Shown: positions 34,028 to 44,724 of the stretch, one piece after another
Position numbering within the stretch: position 1 is the first letter of the stretch
Layout of the letters: each line of letters begins with the position of its first letter
DNA from: Rutpela maculata
Lineage: Eukaryota; Arthropoda; Insecta; Coleoptera; Cerambycidae
DNA length: 64,000 bases
Assembly: GCA_936432065.2 (NCBI GenBank)
Contig: OW386292.2
Span: forward strand, 13,112,918 to 13,176,917
Direction: 5' to 3'
Notes under the pieces: generated by a model
What the model was told of the DNA's origin: nothing
What the model saw: only the letters and a program-made list of their open reading frames with translations
Database searches by the model: none
Translations under genes and position numbers: made by a program

Positions 34028-34390
34028 AATAAAACTATCAATTAGACATATCAACAGTTCTGTGTAAGCAGTAAGTATCTATGGATACTGAATATAACAA
34101 ATATATTCTTAAAGCTGTGTATTTAATATACACAGCCCACAAACATTATAATACGCTTTGAGAAAGGAAACAGATTCGTTTTCCGAAACGTCAGCAAAAT
34201 ACGTCATTTTTATATTTTTGTTCTTATTCATTATTTGTCAAAACCACCCTCTAACTGATCCTTTGACGTAAAAGTCACAGGCGTAGAGGTTATTTTCCAG
34301 TAAAATACTGGTTAATTGTATTATTTTGTAGATTTCAGACATTGTTTAGAAGAATACATGTGGCAGAGCATCCCAATAAGAATAGAGAAA

Positions 34391-36110
34391 AAATGTTGGT
34401 ATATACTACAATGGATTATGTAGTCCAATCTATAGAAGATACATAACAGACAAGGGGTTAACCGCTGGAAGGAATTGTGTGCGTCTTATTACATAGGTAC
34501 CTCAAATAGTTTATACCATCTCAAACTTCATTGCTTATTTTATATGGTGTCACAAAATTTACAAAGTTTAATTCCTTGACCATAGCCATGTTTACTGCTA
34601 AAAATCTAAAAGGAAATACTTGTCACTAAGTAGTGAATATGTTTTGTCTAGACTAGCAACACATTCACAGTAAGTACTAAGGAACCATCTGAATCTGCAA
34701 TAGTTCAAAGAGTCAATTGCTTTTCTTCACGATGCTACGAGTTTATAACCTGAAAAATGAATTTGTACGTTAGCAATTATTTATAAAGCAACATTTAATT
34801 AGGCAAGTATATATGAAAAGAATGGTTAATCACTGACAACAATAAGCTTTTATTCTGTAAATTTCTTGCACAGTACTTCTTTCACCTAACCACAAACAGC
34901 TTCAAGACGTTTGAATGCTTTGAACTCATCGTTCTGCCTATGCACTTCTCTCAAAAACCAAGTAATTCGCAGTATCCCCATGTGTAATATTTGGAAGTAG
35001 ATTAATATTTATACTAAAGCATTTTTTTCTCAAAATATAAGGATTTAATTCGATGGCAGCAGTATACCTTTATACAGCAGTATACCTAACCTTTACATCA
35101 GAGACAATTCTGCAGAATACGAACTAACTGTCATCCTGACGAACAAAATTGAGGATATAAAAGTATTAAGAATAGTTGCAGACATTAAAATAATCCAACA
35201 TTAAGCTTTTAAATGGCCCAAACACAGCAAAATTCACTTTAAAGAAACACATTCTGATTCAATGACAGCTGGTTGTTTTTCCTAAGGTCTCAAAATCTGT
35301 GACGTCGGCGCACGCGACCTATAGACAAAAAGTTCGATCGTCCAAAAAAAAAAAGATTTTTTAATATTATGTATGTATTATAACAGACATGTTTTCCAGT
35401 GAGCTTTTATGGTTGCAATAAATTATTATTTAGTAATAAAAATATTGATACATTGGCACCAATAAATTTAAGTAATTATGTCACTATAAAAAATAGCAGT
35501 TGAATTAAACGAGACCAAATCCAATGGCGCTCGAAAAGTAATGTAAAGAAAGAGTTCGTAGTGAAAGAAAAGCAACACAAACACCAGCTATAATATATAA
35601 TATCACTGTCGACCTGATAACTCTTGAAAAACCCCACTGTATGTTTAATTTTTAAGAGTCGTGCAACGTCAGACGTGATTCGTTTTGCTATAATTTCGTG
35701 AGATTAATGGAGGCCTCAAACACATGCGTTGTCGACCAGAGTACATAAAAATTATGAATCGCTTAGAAAACATACAATGACTCTATGTGGTCGCCTGCAC
35801 ATATGCGTACACTGTGAGGGCCTTGATTTCTACTAATTATGTGTTAATTATGAGCGAGAGGAAGTTTTAATGGTCCATTCATTCCTGGAGAAAAAGACGC
35901 TCATTAAAAATTTTGCATGTATGTTACAGGGGTTTCATCAACAGCTGATATCTTCATTTTATCTGTGATGGCAACAATTTGCGTATTAAATATAGGGAGT
36001 TTCGAAACGAAATATATTAAATAAAAATCGGCCAACAGTATTATTACAATAATAAAACAATCACGTGAGCTTCCCGATAAATAAAACAAAAGGTGTTTTG
36101 TGGATTTCAA
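34391..36110. other. Long gene-poor stretch, nothing recognised
   Basis: No motif-bearing frame, RNA or shared repeat was noticed. A minor direct repeat CAGTATACCT occurs near 35062-35085. Confidence 0.4.
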
Positions 36111-36143
36111 TTAAAAAAAGATTACTTTCACGATACCATAATG

Positions 36144-36215
36144 CAGGGTGGATATGGTTTAAAATAGTGATTTAAATCATTTCCAAAATGTTGATTTAAA
36201 TCAAAAAAATCAGAA
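36144..36215. mobile_element. Possible hAT-type end with TTTAAATC dyads
   Basis: CAGGGTGGATATGG followed by TGATTTAAATCATTT and TTGATTTAAATCAAAAA resembles the ends of a hAT family rich in GATTTAAATC dyads. Only one end is visible. Confidence 0.3.
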
Positions 36216-36300
36216 ATAAGAAAAAATGGTTTGGTCCTACTTTCCACAAATCATAAAAAACGTGTGCGTTAAAGTGTAATCGGTGGAAATAGTATATTAT

Positions 36301-36410
36301 GTAACAAGTTTTATAAACGTCATTTTAGTCACGAGTTTTATTAATCGCGAGCGACGCGTAGCGGAGCGAGTGTTTAATAAAATGAGTGACTAACAAGTTT
36401 ATAAAACGTG
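36301..36410. repeat. Composite hairpin downstream of the tyrosine recombinase
   Basis: TTTTAGTCACGAGTTTTATTAA (36325-36345) pairs imperfectly with TTTAATAAAATGAGTGACTAA (36373-36393). Between them are CGCGAGCGACGCG and GCGGAGCGAGTG. The hairpin is bracketed by a direct repeat AACAAGTTTTATAAACG (36302-36318) / AACAAGTTTATAAAACG (36392-36408). Related pieces, GTGACTAAAATG and GATAAACGCCATTTTA, occur upstream of the gene at 38714 and 38789, so these may be worn element ends. Confidence 0.5.
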
Positions 36411-36533
36411 TTTCATACTATACTTTTTCTACGACAGCAAATATCTAAATAAAAAATTTGGAAGTTATTTTAATATTTCATTTATTAACGTATCAATAAC
36501 ATGGTAACAGTAAAAAATTACTAAACTATTGTT

Positions 36534-38551
36534 CTACTTATTGTGTATATTAATGGTTACATTGGAAACATTTTGGCAATTGCTAAAAAAACTAAGTGAT
36601 TTTCCTAAATGCGTTCCATCGAACTGTGTTAAATTTGCTTCATGATTTGAATTGAAGCTAATACTTGGTCCACTTTCATTTTTATCAATGCTTGAACTTT
36701 GAGCAATTGCAATATCAATATTCTCTTTATTTTTTTGCATTGCATTATTTTGAACAGTGTTCATGATTTTAGTAGCGGTCTCAATTTTATTGTTTAACGA
36801 GTGGTCAATATAACTCTCTGCAACAGCTGTGGATCGCCACCCTCCATGACGCTTTAATGCTGTGATGTCCGCACCCGAGTCCACCAAAATCGTCGCTGAA
36901 GACCTTCTTAGGCAATGACCAGTATAAGCAGCAGGGTCAGGTAATTTTAAGAATTTTGCTACTACGCTAGAGAGGCTGCCAAATTTATTAATTCCAATTG
37001 GCTGTTTTCTACATTTTCCTCGCTGGTAGTTTAAGAAAAATCGGGTAGTACTTGTCTGGTTTGGAGGTCGAAGTTCCATGTATTTCTTGCATGTATGATA
37101 GAAATTACCTCCAATAACAAACTGACGTTCCGTTTTTGTTTTCGTGTCAGGAATGTGAACTAAAAGGGCCGTGTTAAGGTCTTCAACATCACTTGTTTGA
37201 ATTTTCGTCAATTCTTCCCGCCGACAAGCTCCAACACCACCTAGAGATTAAAGCCACACAACCAGCTGGTGACGTCACTGAAGGAAGACGGCGTAATGCA
37301 TTAAAGCAATGCTATTATACTACATGTGACTACTCCCAAATACGAAATATTCATTACCTGCGTAATGTTTGCTGTTTTTAAGCTTAGAGTGATGTTTTAC
37401 TTATACTATATAATAAAAAATATGCATATATTGGTTTTAGATATTGAGATACATAATACATTTGGACGTAATTAGAACAATAAAAATCACTTCTAATTTG
37501 CTTCTACTAATTCTTATAAAGTAAAACGGTTTTTTTTTAATAAAAGAGGTTCCTAATTAAATTCTGAGGCAAAACTAACTAACGAAAAGCGTATTTGGTC
37601 ACTCAAATAAGATAAGTGAAAACCTAGCCTCAATTTTAGTTTCGTTCGATTTAGATTACGAGACTTAAAAATAATAACTCACCAGAGTGCATAGAAATTT
37701 TAAAGTTCTCTCGATGAATAGCTTTAATCCATTTGTTTCTCAGTTTCTCATCTTTGGGAAATTTAAAAACGTGTACCTTTTCCCGGTGGCATAATTACCA
37801 GTACAGCGAAGAACGCAGCATTTGTTTACCATTTTGCATGGCAATTAAGTATTTTATAACTATCACTGGAATGTATTATTTGTTGACTGTTTTAGATGGG
37901 GGTTTTAGATCACATTTACACGTTTAAAACACAGAATAAACAATAAGATACATTTGACACTTCACTTGACAACCGTTGAAGCGTGACGTCATGTCAGCTG
38001 TTGTCTGGCTTTAATCTCTAGGTGGTGTTGCAAGCTCCCATTATTCCAAAAAGTAACCCTACCTAAAATATTTATAATTTTGTTTATTTTTATTTAATTT
38101 GGTTTTATACTATTACCTTTGTAAATAGGTATTCTTCGTCTGGAGCAGATGATAAGAATTCTCTAATTTGCTGGAGTGTCAATATTTTCGACTTTTTAGG
38201 TCTGTAACCGTCTGATTTACGCTTCAGAAATGCGCACAATTTGGGGTACTTGCTAATATCAAAATTGTTTTTTAGATTAATTGTCGTCCGCAGCATTGAA
38301 TAGATTGCCCACAAAGAGGACGGTTTCATCTTTTTCGACAAATTTTGGAAATAAGCAAGTAATACATTCTCAGAAAATGAATTTGTTTGGTTTTCTTGAC
38401 GCCAATCTTGGAAAAGTTTATATGCACGTTCGTATTGACTTTTAGATTTTTCTGGCAGCAAACTAGCAGTTGCCGATGCCGCTGCTTGAGTAATTTCGGG
38501 CGGAGTACCAATGAAAACATCTTCTTCACTTTCACTGTCGTTTAGGCTCAT
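36534..38551 (-). pseudogene. Crypton-like tyrosine recombinase gene, interrupted by a TIR insertion
   Basis: Exon 1 (38551-38117) starts MSLNDSESEED and encodes the N-terminal core-binding domain (SQYERAYKLFQDWR, VLLAYFQNL). A 54-nt intron (38116-38063, GTAATAG...ATTTTAG) is in phase 0. Exon 2 (38062-38031) reads VGLLFGIMGAC and is split by an insertion at 37233-38030. It resumes RREELTKIQTSD (37224 down) through the catalytic domain. The active-site set is visible: Arg in GACRREEL, Lys in TKTKTERQF, H-x-x-R in HCLRRSSAT, HGGW, and Tyr in AESYID. The end SFFSNCQNVSNVTINI is also found in other insect recombinase genes of this kind. Removing the insert and one target copy gives an uninterrupted frame of about 385 codons, so the gene was intact until that insertion. 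A domesticated host recombinase cannot be ruled out. Confidence 0.85.
37233..38030. mobile_element. 798-bp TIR insertion with 8-bp target duplication
   Basis: CAAGCTCC stands on both sides (37225-37232 and 38031-38038). Ends are AACACCACCTAGAGATTAAA and the inverse ...TAGGTGGTGTTG; the TIR runs about 25 bp plus an imperfect inner part with AGCTGGTGACGTCAC on one side and GTGACGTCATGTCAGCTG on the other. An 8-bp (or 7-bp plus a shared base) duplication fits hAT or P-type elements. No transposase is evident inside, so it is non-autonomous. Several short CpG- and TGACGTCA-type motifs sit in the TIRs. Confidence 0.85.
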
Positions 38552-38844
38552 TTTTTTCCAAAAAATACAAAATTACTTGTCTCTTGTCACAACGCGTCGA
38601 TTTATTTTGACAGATTGATGACAAGAATTACGGAAAACTAACTTGATTTTTGCCATTAAAATATCTAGAATTAACCTCAGCCGTGACTAATATCTCGTTG
38701 CTAAGTTCAGCCTGTGACTAAAATGCACGAAGTCACGGTTTGTTGAAAGCGTGTTTAAAGGATTATTTAGCGTCATGGAAACGTATACGATAAACGCCAT
38801 TTTAAAGATGGAAGTAGAAAAATATATAAAGGGGTCTACAGACG

Positions 38845-38958
38845 ACCTAACTTGTTGAGAGCCAACTTAGGCGGTATGCTTTGAAGTTTGTCGGTACCTA
38901 TCGGTTGGCCTGATAAACTTCAAAACATACCGTCTAAGTTGGCCCCAACGAGTTAGGC
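38845..38958. repeat. Hairpin, about 45-bp arms
   Basis: GCCAACTTAGGCGGTATG then TTTGAAGTTT (left, 38845-38889) pairs with AAACTTCAAAACATACC then GTCTAAGTTGGC (right, 38915-38958), with about 25 nt between. The outer left edge (TCTACAGACGACCTAAC) resembles the inverse of the outer right edge, so this may be a small TIR element in its own right. Its right edge touches the next MITE. Confidence 0.75.
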
Positions 38959-39316
38959 GGTTTGTCCACTACATCCGGTTCTGAAATCCGAACTCGGATG
39001 ACGGACATTTACATGTGATGTCGAAAGTTCGTGACGAAAGATATCTGTCCACTACAGTCGTTCTCAGACCACTAGTAACCATTCATAAACATAAACAACA
39101 CACAAAAACGACAGTGTTTTGCTCTTTGATGCGTCGAACCGTCAATAACTCGGATCCGATCAAGCGGTGTATCCGAGGTAGCAGAATATTCTGAGTCCGA
39201 GATGACGTATCTCTGATGTCGGACGTCGTGTGGACAAACAGCCAATTTGATTACATAGGCAGCTACTTCGGTCCGTCATTTCGGATCTCGGAATCGGACG
39301 TAGTGGACAAACCGCC
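38956..39316. mobile_element. MITE with GGCGGTTTGTCCACTAC termini
   Basis: GGCGGTTTGTCCACTACATC at the left and GTAGTGGACAAACCGCC at the right form a TIR of about 45 bp with CCG/CGG-rich inner parts (GATGACGGAC / GTCCGTCATTTC). Length 361 bp. No clear target duplication was found (flanks AGTTA and TTTTAA). No coding content. Confidence 0.8.
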
Positions 39317-39529
39317 TTTTAAGTAGTAACACAACGGTTCGCACGCCTGCATCTCAGAATCCTCAGAAGCCACTAATATCGAGCATTCTGTTAATCGCTG
39401 CCTGACTTGGTACAGTACGACGTAGATATTTGGTTGCAAGATACGGAGCATCGTTACCGGCAACGCTGCTAATTTGAAAAAAAAACGCCGATTTCGAAAG
39501 ATTTGGAAATGGATATAATCACTTATTGC

Positions 39530-40362
39530 TGTGGTGCACATCCGGGTCAATTATTGGCTCAATCTCTCAACATGGAAAATATTACCAATCAAGTTATCCG
39601 GTCTTAAAATATTTTCGAAATAATCATCATGCAAGAGGTAAGTTTTCTTGTATAAATGGCTCCGCCTTGACAGTACCAACAGAAGTTCGCTGGAATTCTA
39701 TTTGTGGCTCCTTGGAATCATATATAAAAAACCGGAATATTTTAATAGCCATATGCGAAGATGAAAATGAAAGAAATAACATTGATGTCGATATTAGAAG
39801 GCGAGTGCTGATCTCAATTTATTGTGAATCGCTTATATAAAGACTAAAACCAGTGGCCGTTTATAGGCTGCAAAGGGAAAATTGCACATTATCAAATGCA
39901 GTATTTTACTGGAAAAAAAATGATGACAGAGTTCGAGAATATAGTAGACCATGAAAAATTGCAAATTAAAATCAAAGAACGTTACGAAACAGCTGTTACC
40001 GTGTATCATTTATTAGCATTTATGATCACTTCAAAATATATGAATAGTCCAGACCTCGACAGCCAGCAGAAAATGGGACAAATAATGTTAACTCCAGAAG
40101 AACGTAAAGCACTATGTTGTGCAAAAGAAAATTTTTCGTTGGGAATTTTTCAACTCGTTTTGAAATTTATTTCCAAATCTCAGTCGTTTGTTGGCTCGTT
40201 AATGTCCAAGCTCGCAGTAGAAGGACTGCAAAATGATTCTGCATGGTGGATTTGTCATTTCGAAGTTCACAATCCTGAAAAAATATCCTGAAAAATTAAT
40301 AATAAAAGAAGATAACTGTTGCATCTTCAGCCTCGGTAGAAATATTTTCGACAATTATTACA
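39530..40362 (+). pseudogene. hAT transposase remnant
   Basis: The plus strand encodes YPVLKYFRNNHHARG, ALTVPTEVRWNSICGSLESYIKNRNIL, then after a stop LKPVAV..LQRENCTLSNAVFYW, MMTEFENIVDHEKLQ, and near 40300-40360 ASSASVEIFST. The last corresponds to the hAT dimerisation motif (S-S-x-x-V-E-x-x-F-S). The order matches the C-terminal half of hAT transposases such as the DUF659/BED type. The N-terminal BED finger and first catalytic block are missing, frames shift at 39840 and 40290, and the frame is cut at about 40363 by a LINE. Confidence 0.7.
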
Positions 40363-42746
40363 AACCCTACACGTATCACCGAAAGATCACGTACTTTAAT
40401 TGATATTTTAGTATCTTCTGATCCTGAGTTGCCACACAGTGCTGAAGTTATTAATATGGAGGGTATTTCTGACCACTAAGTTGTAAATTAAAAATTAACA
40501 AAAATAAACAACAAACATTATTTCACACTTACAGAGATTTTTCTTCATTCGATTATGATTTATTTATTAACAATTTAATGCTTGTTAATTGGGATCATAT
40601 ATACACGCTTAATAATATAGAGTGTATGGTTGATTTTCTTAACACTAATCTTATGAATGTTCTTGATGTTCATGCACCTTTAAAGACCGCGAGAATTTCT
40701 AAGCCTCCTTCACCATGGCTGACTGAAAATCTTAAGTTGATGATGAAACTTAGAGATAAAGCTTTTCAGAAATATAAGAGAGTAAATTCTGACGAATCGT
40801 GGCGCGAATATAAAGAACGGCGTAATTTTGTTAGTCTGACATAGACACTTCTGTCTCAGGTATTGCTGATGTAAATGAATTTAACGAGTATTTTTCTAAT
40901 ACCCTTCTCCAGGCCGATGTGCGCCCTCCTGACTTGGTTGCTGATTATGAGAATTCTAAATATTTGCGTGATGGTACTACCTTTGCATTCTCTGAAATTA
41001 CTTGTGAAACTCGAAGAAATATTATTTAAACTTAAATCTAACGCCATTGGGTTCTGATGGTTTTAATATTAAAATTATTTTATACATTATCCCATATCTT
41101 AGTAATCATTTAACTTATATTATAAATAAGTGTCTCTTACAAGGTATTTTTCCTTCAGCTTGGAAAGAAGCTAATGTAATTCCTGTGGCTAAAAAGAACT
41201 GTCCCACACTTATTAATCATTTTCGCCCCATTAGCTTATTGCCTGACCGATCTAAGGTATTAGAAAAGGTAGTGTATGAGCAGGTAAATAACTACTTGAA
41301 TAATAATTTGATTTTACCTATTTCGCAGTCTGGATTTCGTGCCCGACATAGCACGTCTACAGCTTTATTGCAAGTTTCTGATGACATATTCACTGCTTAG
41401 AACTGCTGCTTGATACTACTCGATTACAGCAAGGCATTTGATACCCTTGATCACTGTGTGCGAAATTAAAATATTATGGATTTGGTATTACAGCAACTTC
41501 TTTCTTTCGTAACTATCTCAGTAATCGTCGCCAAAAAGTAATATTAAATGACGAAATTTCTAACACGGTTTTTATTACACAGGGTGTGCCACAGGGTAGT
41601 GTTTTAGGACCTCTGTTATTTTCTAAATGCCAACAGTTTTGCTCTTCTCATCAGTATGCGGACGATACTCAGTTATACTATTCTTTTTCCTTGTCTAACT
41701 TAAATACTGCCGTACTAAATATTAACTCTGATCTAGATAAGGTATCTAAATTTTCGGCTGATCATGGTTTGGTTTTAAATTAAGGAAAAACGGAATTAAC
41801 GGTGTTTGGTAGGCACAAGGCTCAAATTATTAATAATCCCAGTTTTAAATTAGTTTTAATTAATCAGCACTTACAACCAGTCAATGCTTGCAAGAACCTT
41901 GGTGTTTGGTTTGACACAGATTTGAGATTTGTAAAACATGTAAGTACCCTTATACAAAAATCAATTAGCAAACTTAAACTTTTGTATATTCATAAGGATA
42001 TTCTCAGTACAGAAGTAAAATTGAAATTAACTGATTCATTAATATTGTCCCCATTTCTTACTGTGACACTGTTTACTGGCCAGCTATTTTAAATCGTGTT
42101 AAGGAATCTTTTCAGAGGATTCAAAATGCTTGCATAAGATTTTCATATAACTTAAGAAAATTCGATCACATTACTTATAATTTCAAACAATCGAAATGGT
42201 TAAACCTCTCAGAGCACTTCGAATGTCATATGGCATGTTTAATTTTCAAAATAATTAAGTATCATATACCTACTTATTTACTTCTTAAGTTAAAAAAAGG
42301 CACCGACACTCATCAGCGTTCTACACGTCATTGTACAAAATTTACTGTTCCCAAGCACAAATCTGCCTTGTTTCAACGTTCGTTTAGTTACACAGCCGTA
42401 AAACTGTACAATTCTATTCCTCGTAATATTAAATCCTGCACTAATATCGCCAAATTCAGAAAACAGATCACAACTTTAATTATTAATAAGCGCATTATAT
42501 AAATAAGTATTAATTTTCTTTTTTCTTTTTTTGTGTTCCTTATTTCACATGTTTGCTAATATTATTTCAGTTTATCATATTGTATATTGTATATTTTGTT
42601 CTTAATTTTTTACTTGTGGGTGGTTATATAGAAGAGCACTTGCGTGAATATCGCCACCCATCTTTGAGCCATTTGTTTTGCTTGTAAATTTAAACGAAAA
42701 AATAAAGACATTATTATTATTTTTATTATTATTATTATTATTATTT
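40363..42746 (+). mobile_element. LINE (jockey-like), 5'-truncated, with TTA-repeat tail
   Basis: Begins in the AP endonuclease (TRITERSRTLIDILVSS, ISDH), then a linker region (SPWLTENLKLMMKLRDKAF), the RT thumb-to-palm (FRPISLLPDRSKVLEKVVYEQ, QSGFRARHSTSTALLQVSDD, LILLDYSKAFDTLD, GVPQGSVLGPLLF, YADDTQLYY) and the C-terminus (LYNSIPRNIKS...FRKQI, to 42502). It ends with AATAAAGACATTATT and a (TTA)n tail at 42697-42746. The 5' junction lies within the hAT gene. I did not find a target duplication. Confidence 0.9.
40578..42502 (+). pseudogene. LINE ORF2 (endonuclease end, reverse transcriptase, C-terminus)
   Basis: The reading frame is broken by several stops and shifts: after FVSLT (40844), at 41040, at 41398 (TAG replacing a codon in ...DDIFTA), near 41458, after RQKV..., at 41783 (TAA for a codon before GKTELTVFGR), and at 42092. 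All main RT blocks are readable in sequence, including YADD (about 41660). It is therefore inactive, but younger than the other LINE remnants because almost every residue block is present. Confidence 0.88.
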
Positions 42747-43390
42747 GGCTTGGTCCACACACATGGGCGACTTGAGAAATAAATTGGGGGTGGACAAGGC
42801 AGCGAAGATGACCTTTTTAAAGAAACAATTTAATAGAAATTAATATTCTGAATATTTTGTGGTATGTATTATCTACTGTACTCACTCACATTACGTCTAT
42901 TATACATGCTGTTCCGAGTGCTTTTCTGTCTAGTAGAAATTAATTTTGTTTTCGATATTTCCATATTCCATATTACCATATATAATGAAGTTTTCATAAC
43001 ATTTATAGTTTATTAAATAAATTTAATTAAAAAAAAAATCAAAACAATATGATTTAAATGACCTAAAGAAATAAATTTAAAAAAATCATATTTTTTTCCA
43101 CTCTACTAGAATGGATAGTCTATAATAGTTGCTCGAGACCTTATTTTGAAAAAAAAACAGTCAAAAATGAATGTTTTGCAAATAACCCACAAAATCTGGC
43201 TGATTGGACTAGCTCCACAGTGCCACAAAAAAAAAAAAAAAAAAAAACCCACAAAATATGGAAGTTGTATAAAATTCAGAACACTAAAGATTTATATATA
43301 AAAAAAATAGTCAAAATTTGAACTGGTTTCCAAAAAGGGTAATTAAAGACAAGCTAAAAACATACTTTTCGCCGATTTACTGAACTTTTT
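42747..43390. other. Gene-poor stretch with A-runs
   Basis: No gene is seen. A 19-20 nt A-run lies at 43225-43245. ATGATTTAAATGACC (43048) and AAATCATA (43086) recall the hAT-type dyads at 36165 but no boundaries were defined. Confidence 0.4.
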
Positions 43391-43394
43391 ATAT

Positions 43395-43680
43395 AATTGT
43401 TCCACATTCTATATTATACTCTCCGCATTTTTCTTGTAAATAAATAATGTTGATTTCTGGACATCCTAAATGTTGTGATACCAACTTTGTTGGTGAAACA
43501 CTCGTTAGTATAAAAAAATATATAAAAAAAGTTAAAAAAATATCCAACCTGTCTGAAATTCGAACACACGACCCTTGGATTGCAAAAAGCAAACATATAT
43601 TCATTAAAAGTTGTATGTTCAGTGCTTCACCGGATCTGGCCCGGGTCCAGTCAGACAAGTAGGCCTGGACTAGGCAGGTC
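43395..43680 (-). mobile_element. Possible tRNA-derived SINE (minus strand)
   Basis: On the minus strand GGGTCGTGTGTTCGAATTTC (about 43555-43580) fits a pol III B-box inside a T-arm-like dyad. The upstream part (CTGACTGGACCCGGGCC) could hold a weak A-box. The plus-strand frame that contains SEIRTHDPWIAKS is a typical spurious translation of such a SINE. Boundaries are not defined. Confidence 0.4.
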
Positions 43681-43825
43681 CAGTTTGACTTAAGAAGAAT
43701 AACAGAAATAGTTAAAAACTCCTACCTGTTTATGGCAGGTTTAAAATTAACAATATAATTTAAAACAAAGACCAATATTTCCTAAAAATTAAACAACAAT
43801 CTAAACTATTTTGTTGTTTATTAAT

Positions 43826-43886
43826 GTCCAGTTAGCTAAATTAATTGTTAGTTATCAATTTAGTTAACTTAGCTAACTAGACATTG
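43826..43886. repeat. Short palindrome (TTAGCTAACT type)
   Basis: AATGTCCAGTTAGCTAAATT pairs with TTAACTTAGCTAACTAGACA with about 20 bases between. It sits close to the 3' end of the transposase pseudogene that follows on the minus strand and might be part of its TIR region. Confidence 0.6.
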
Positions 43887-43904
43887 ATAAACTAATCCTG
43901 AGTG

Positions 43905-44724
43905 ACATATAGATACCTATCCAGTCCTCCCCAAATTGAGAATTTAAGTAATTTCGTGTTTCATTTGACGTATGACCTGGGGCGTCATCGTGTTGGTAAA
44001 TTAATCTTTGAAATTATCTTATAGGCATATTGTCTTCAAAGGGCTCTATTTCTTGTCGTAGAATGTTAATAAAATTTTCCGTATTCAAATTACCGTGAAA
44101 AAAAATGAGGATCTGTTATTTCGTATCCAATAAAACCACAACATACACCAAGTCCAAATCGTCCTTGACGATTAACTGTAGCGGTTACGTGCGGATTTTT
44201 ATGAGCCCAATGGTGGTTATTATGCCGATTAAAAATTCCGCCACTGCTTATATGGGCCTCGCCTATCCATATAATTGTTCCTTCAAATCCTGGCACTTCA
44301 TTGCACTGACGCAAAAACCAGTGGCAAAAGTCGAGACGCCTTTGAAAGTCATTTGGGCATAGATGGTGTTAATTTTGTAGAGTTTGAATTTATTTTGTTT
44401 TAAGCAAAGCAACGCAGTTGTTTTTGAGATTTCCTGTATTTCGCGAGACGATAGCTTCTCTCTACTTGCTTTATTATATATTTTTGCTCGAGGTTTTACA
44501 AATGATCCAAACTCTTTTAAATTTTGTTGTAGGCTTTTGATTTGTGTCTGGCTGTCTCTTTTCTGAATATCTAAAAATATTGTTTAGGCGAAACTTTTGG
44601 CAAAAAGTTTTGTTGTCTATAACTTACCTATCAAAGTAAAACTCGGAAGCTAAATTTGAATCTTCTCCGCATTCTATAAGACACTAATCATATCATATTT
44701 TTCACCATTACTAAATTGAACCAT
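43905..44724 (-). pseudogene. Second Tc1/mariner-superfamily transposase pseudogene
   Basis: Minus-strand start MVQFSNGEKYDMI (44722) is followed by stops, then SLQQNLKEFGSFVKPRAK, DFCHWFLRQCNEVPGFEG, IIWIGEAHISSGGIFNRHNNHHWAHKNPH and GRFGLGVCCGFIGYEI, then in another frame LIYQHDDAPGHTSNETRNYL (about 43960-44010) and a GEDWIG end. The order matches an IS630-Tc1-mariner DDE enzyme. The first catalytic position, normally Asp in (F/T)DEA, reads Gly in IGEA, while the second block (HDDAPGH) keeps its Asp. It belongs to the same broad class as the 16825 gene, but sequences differ considerably. Confidence 0.8.

Larger units (their letters stand above)
31101..34390 (-). mobile_element. Penelope-like retroelement with inverted terminal copies
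   Basis: The element is transcribed on the minus strand. Its 3' part (endonuclease coding end plus 3' UTR, 31101-31825) is present again in inverse orientation at the 5' side (33669-34390), each about 720 bp and nearly identical. Penelope-like elements are known for terminal copies of this kind in direct or inverted order. Both arms carry the conserved non-coding segment GACGTTTCGGAAAACG...CTTTCTCAAAGCG. A partial third copy of the same 3' region starts at 63602. No obvious canonical hammerhead core was seen in the arms. Confidence 0.92.

Noticed and set aside
39263..39550. 95-codon minus-strand frame spanning the MITE and hAT start
   Set aside because: It crosses a MITE boundary and lies opposite the hAT frame; no motif.
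44105..44362. Plus-strand frame opposite the Tc1/mariner-type pseudogene
   Set aside because: It is the antisense of the IIWIGEAHISSGG-coding region.
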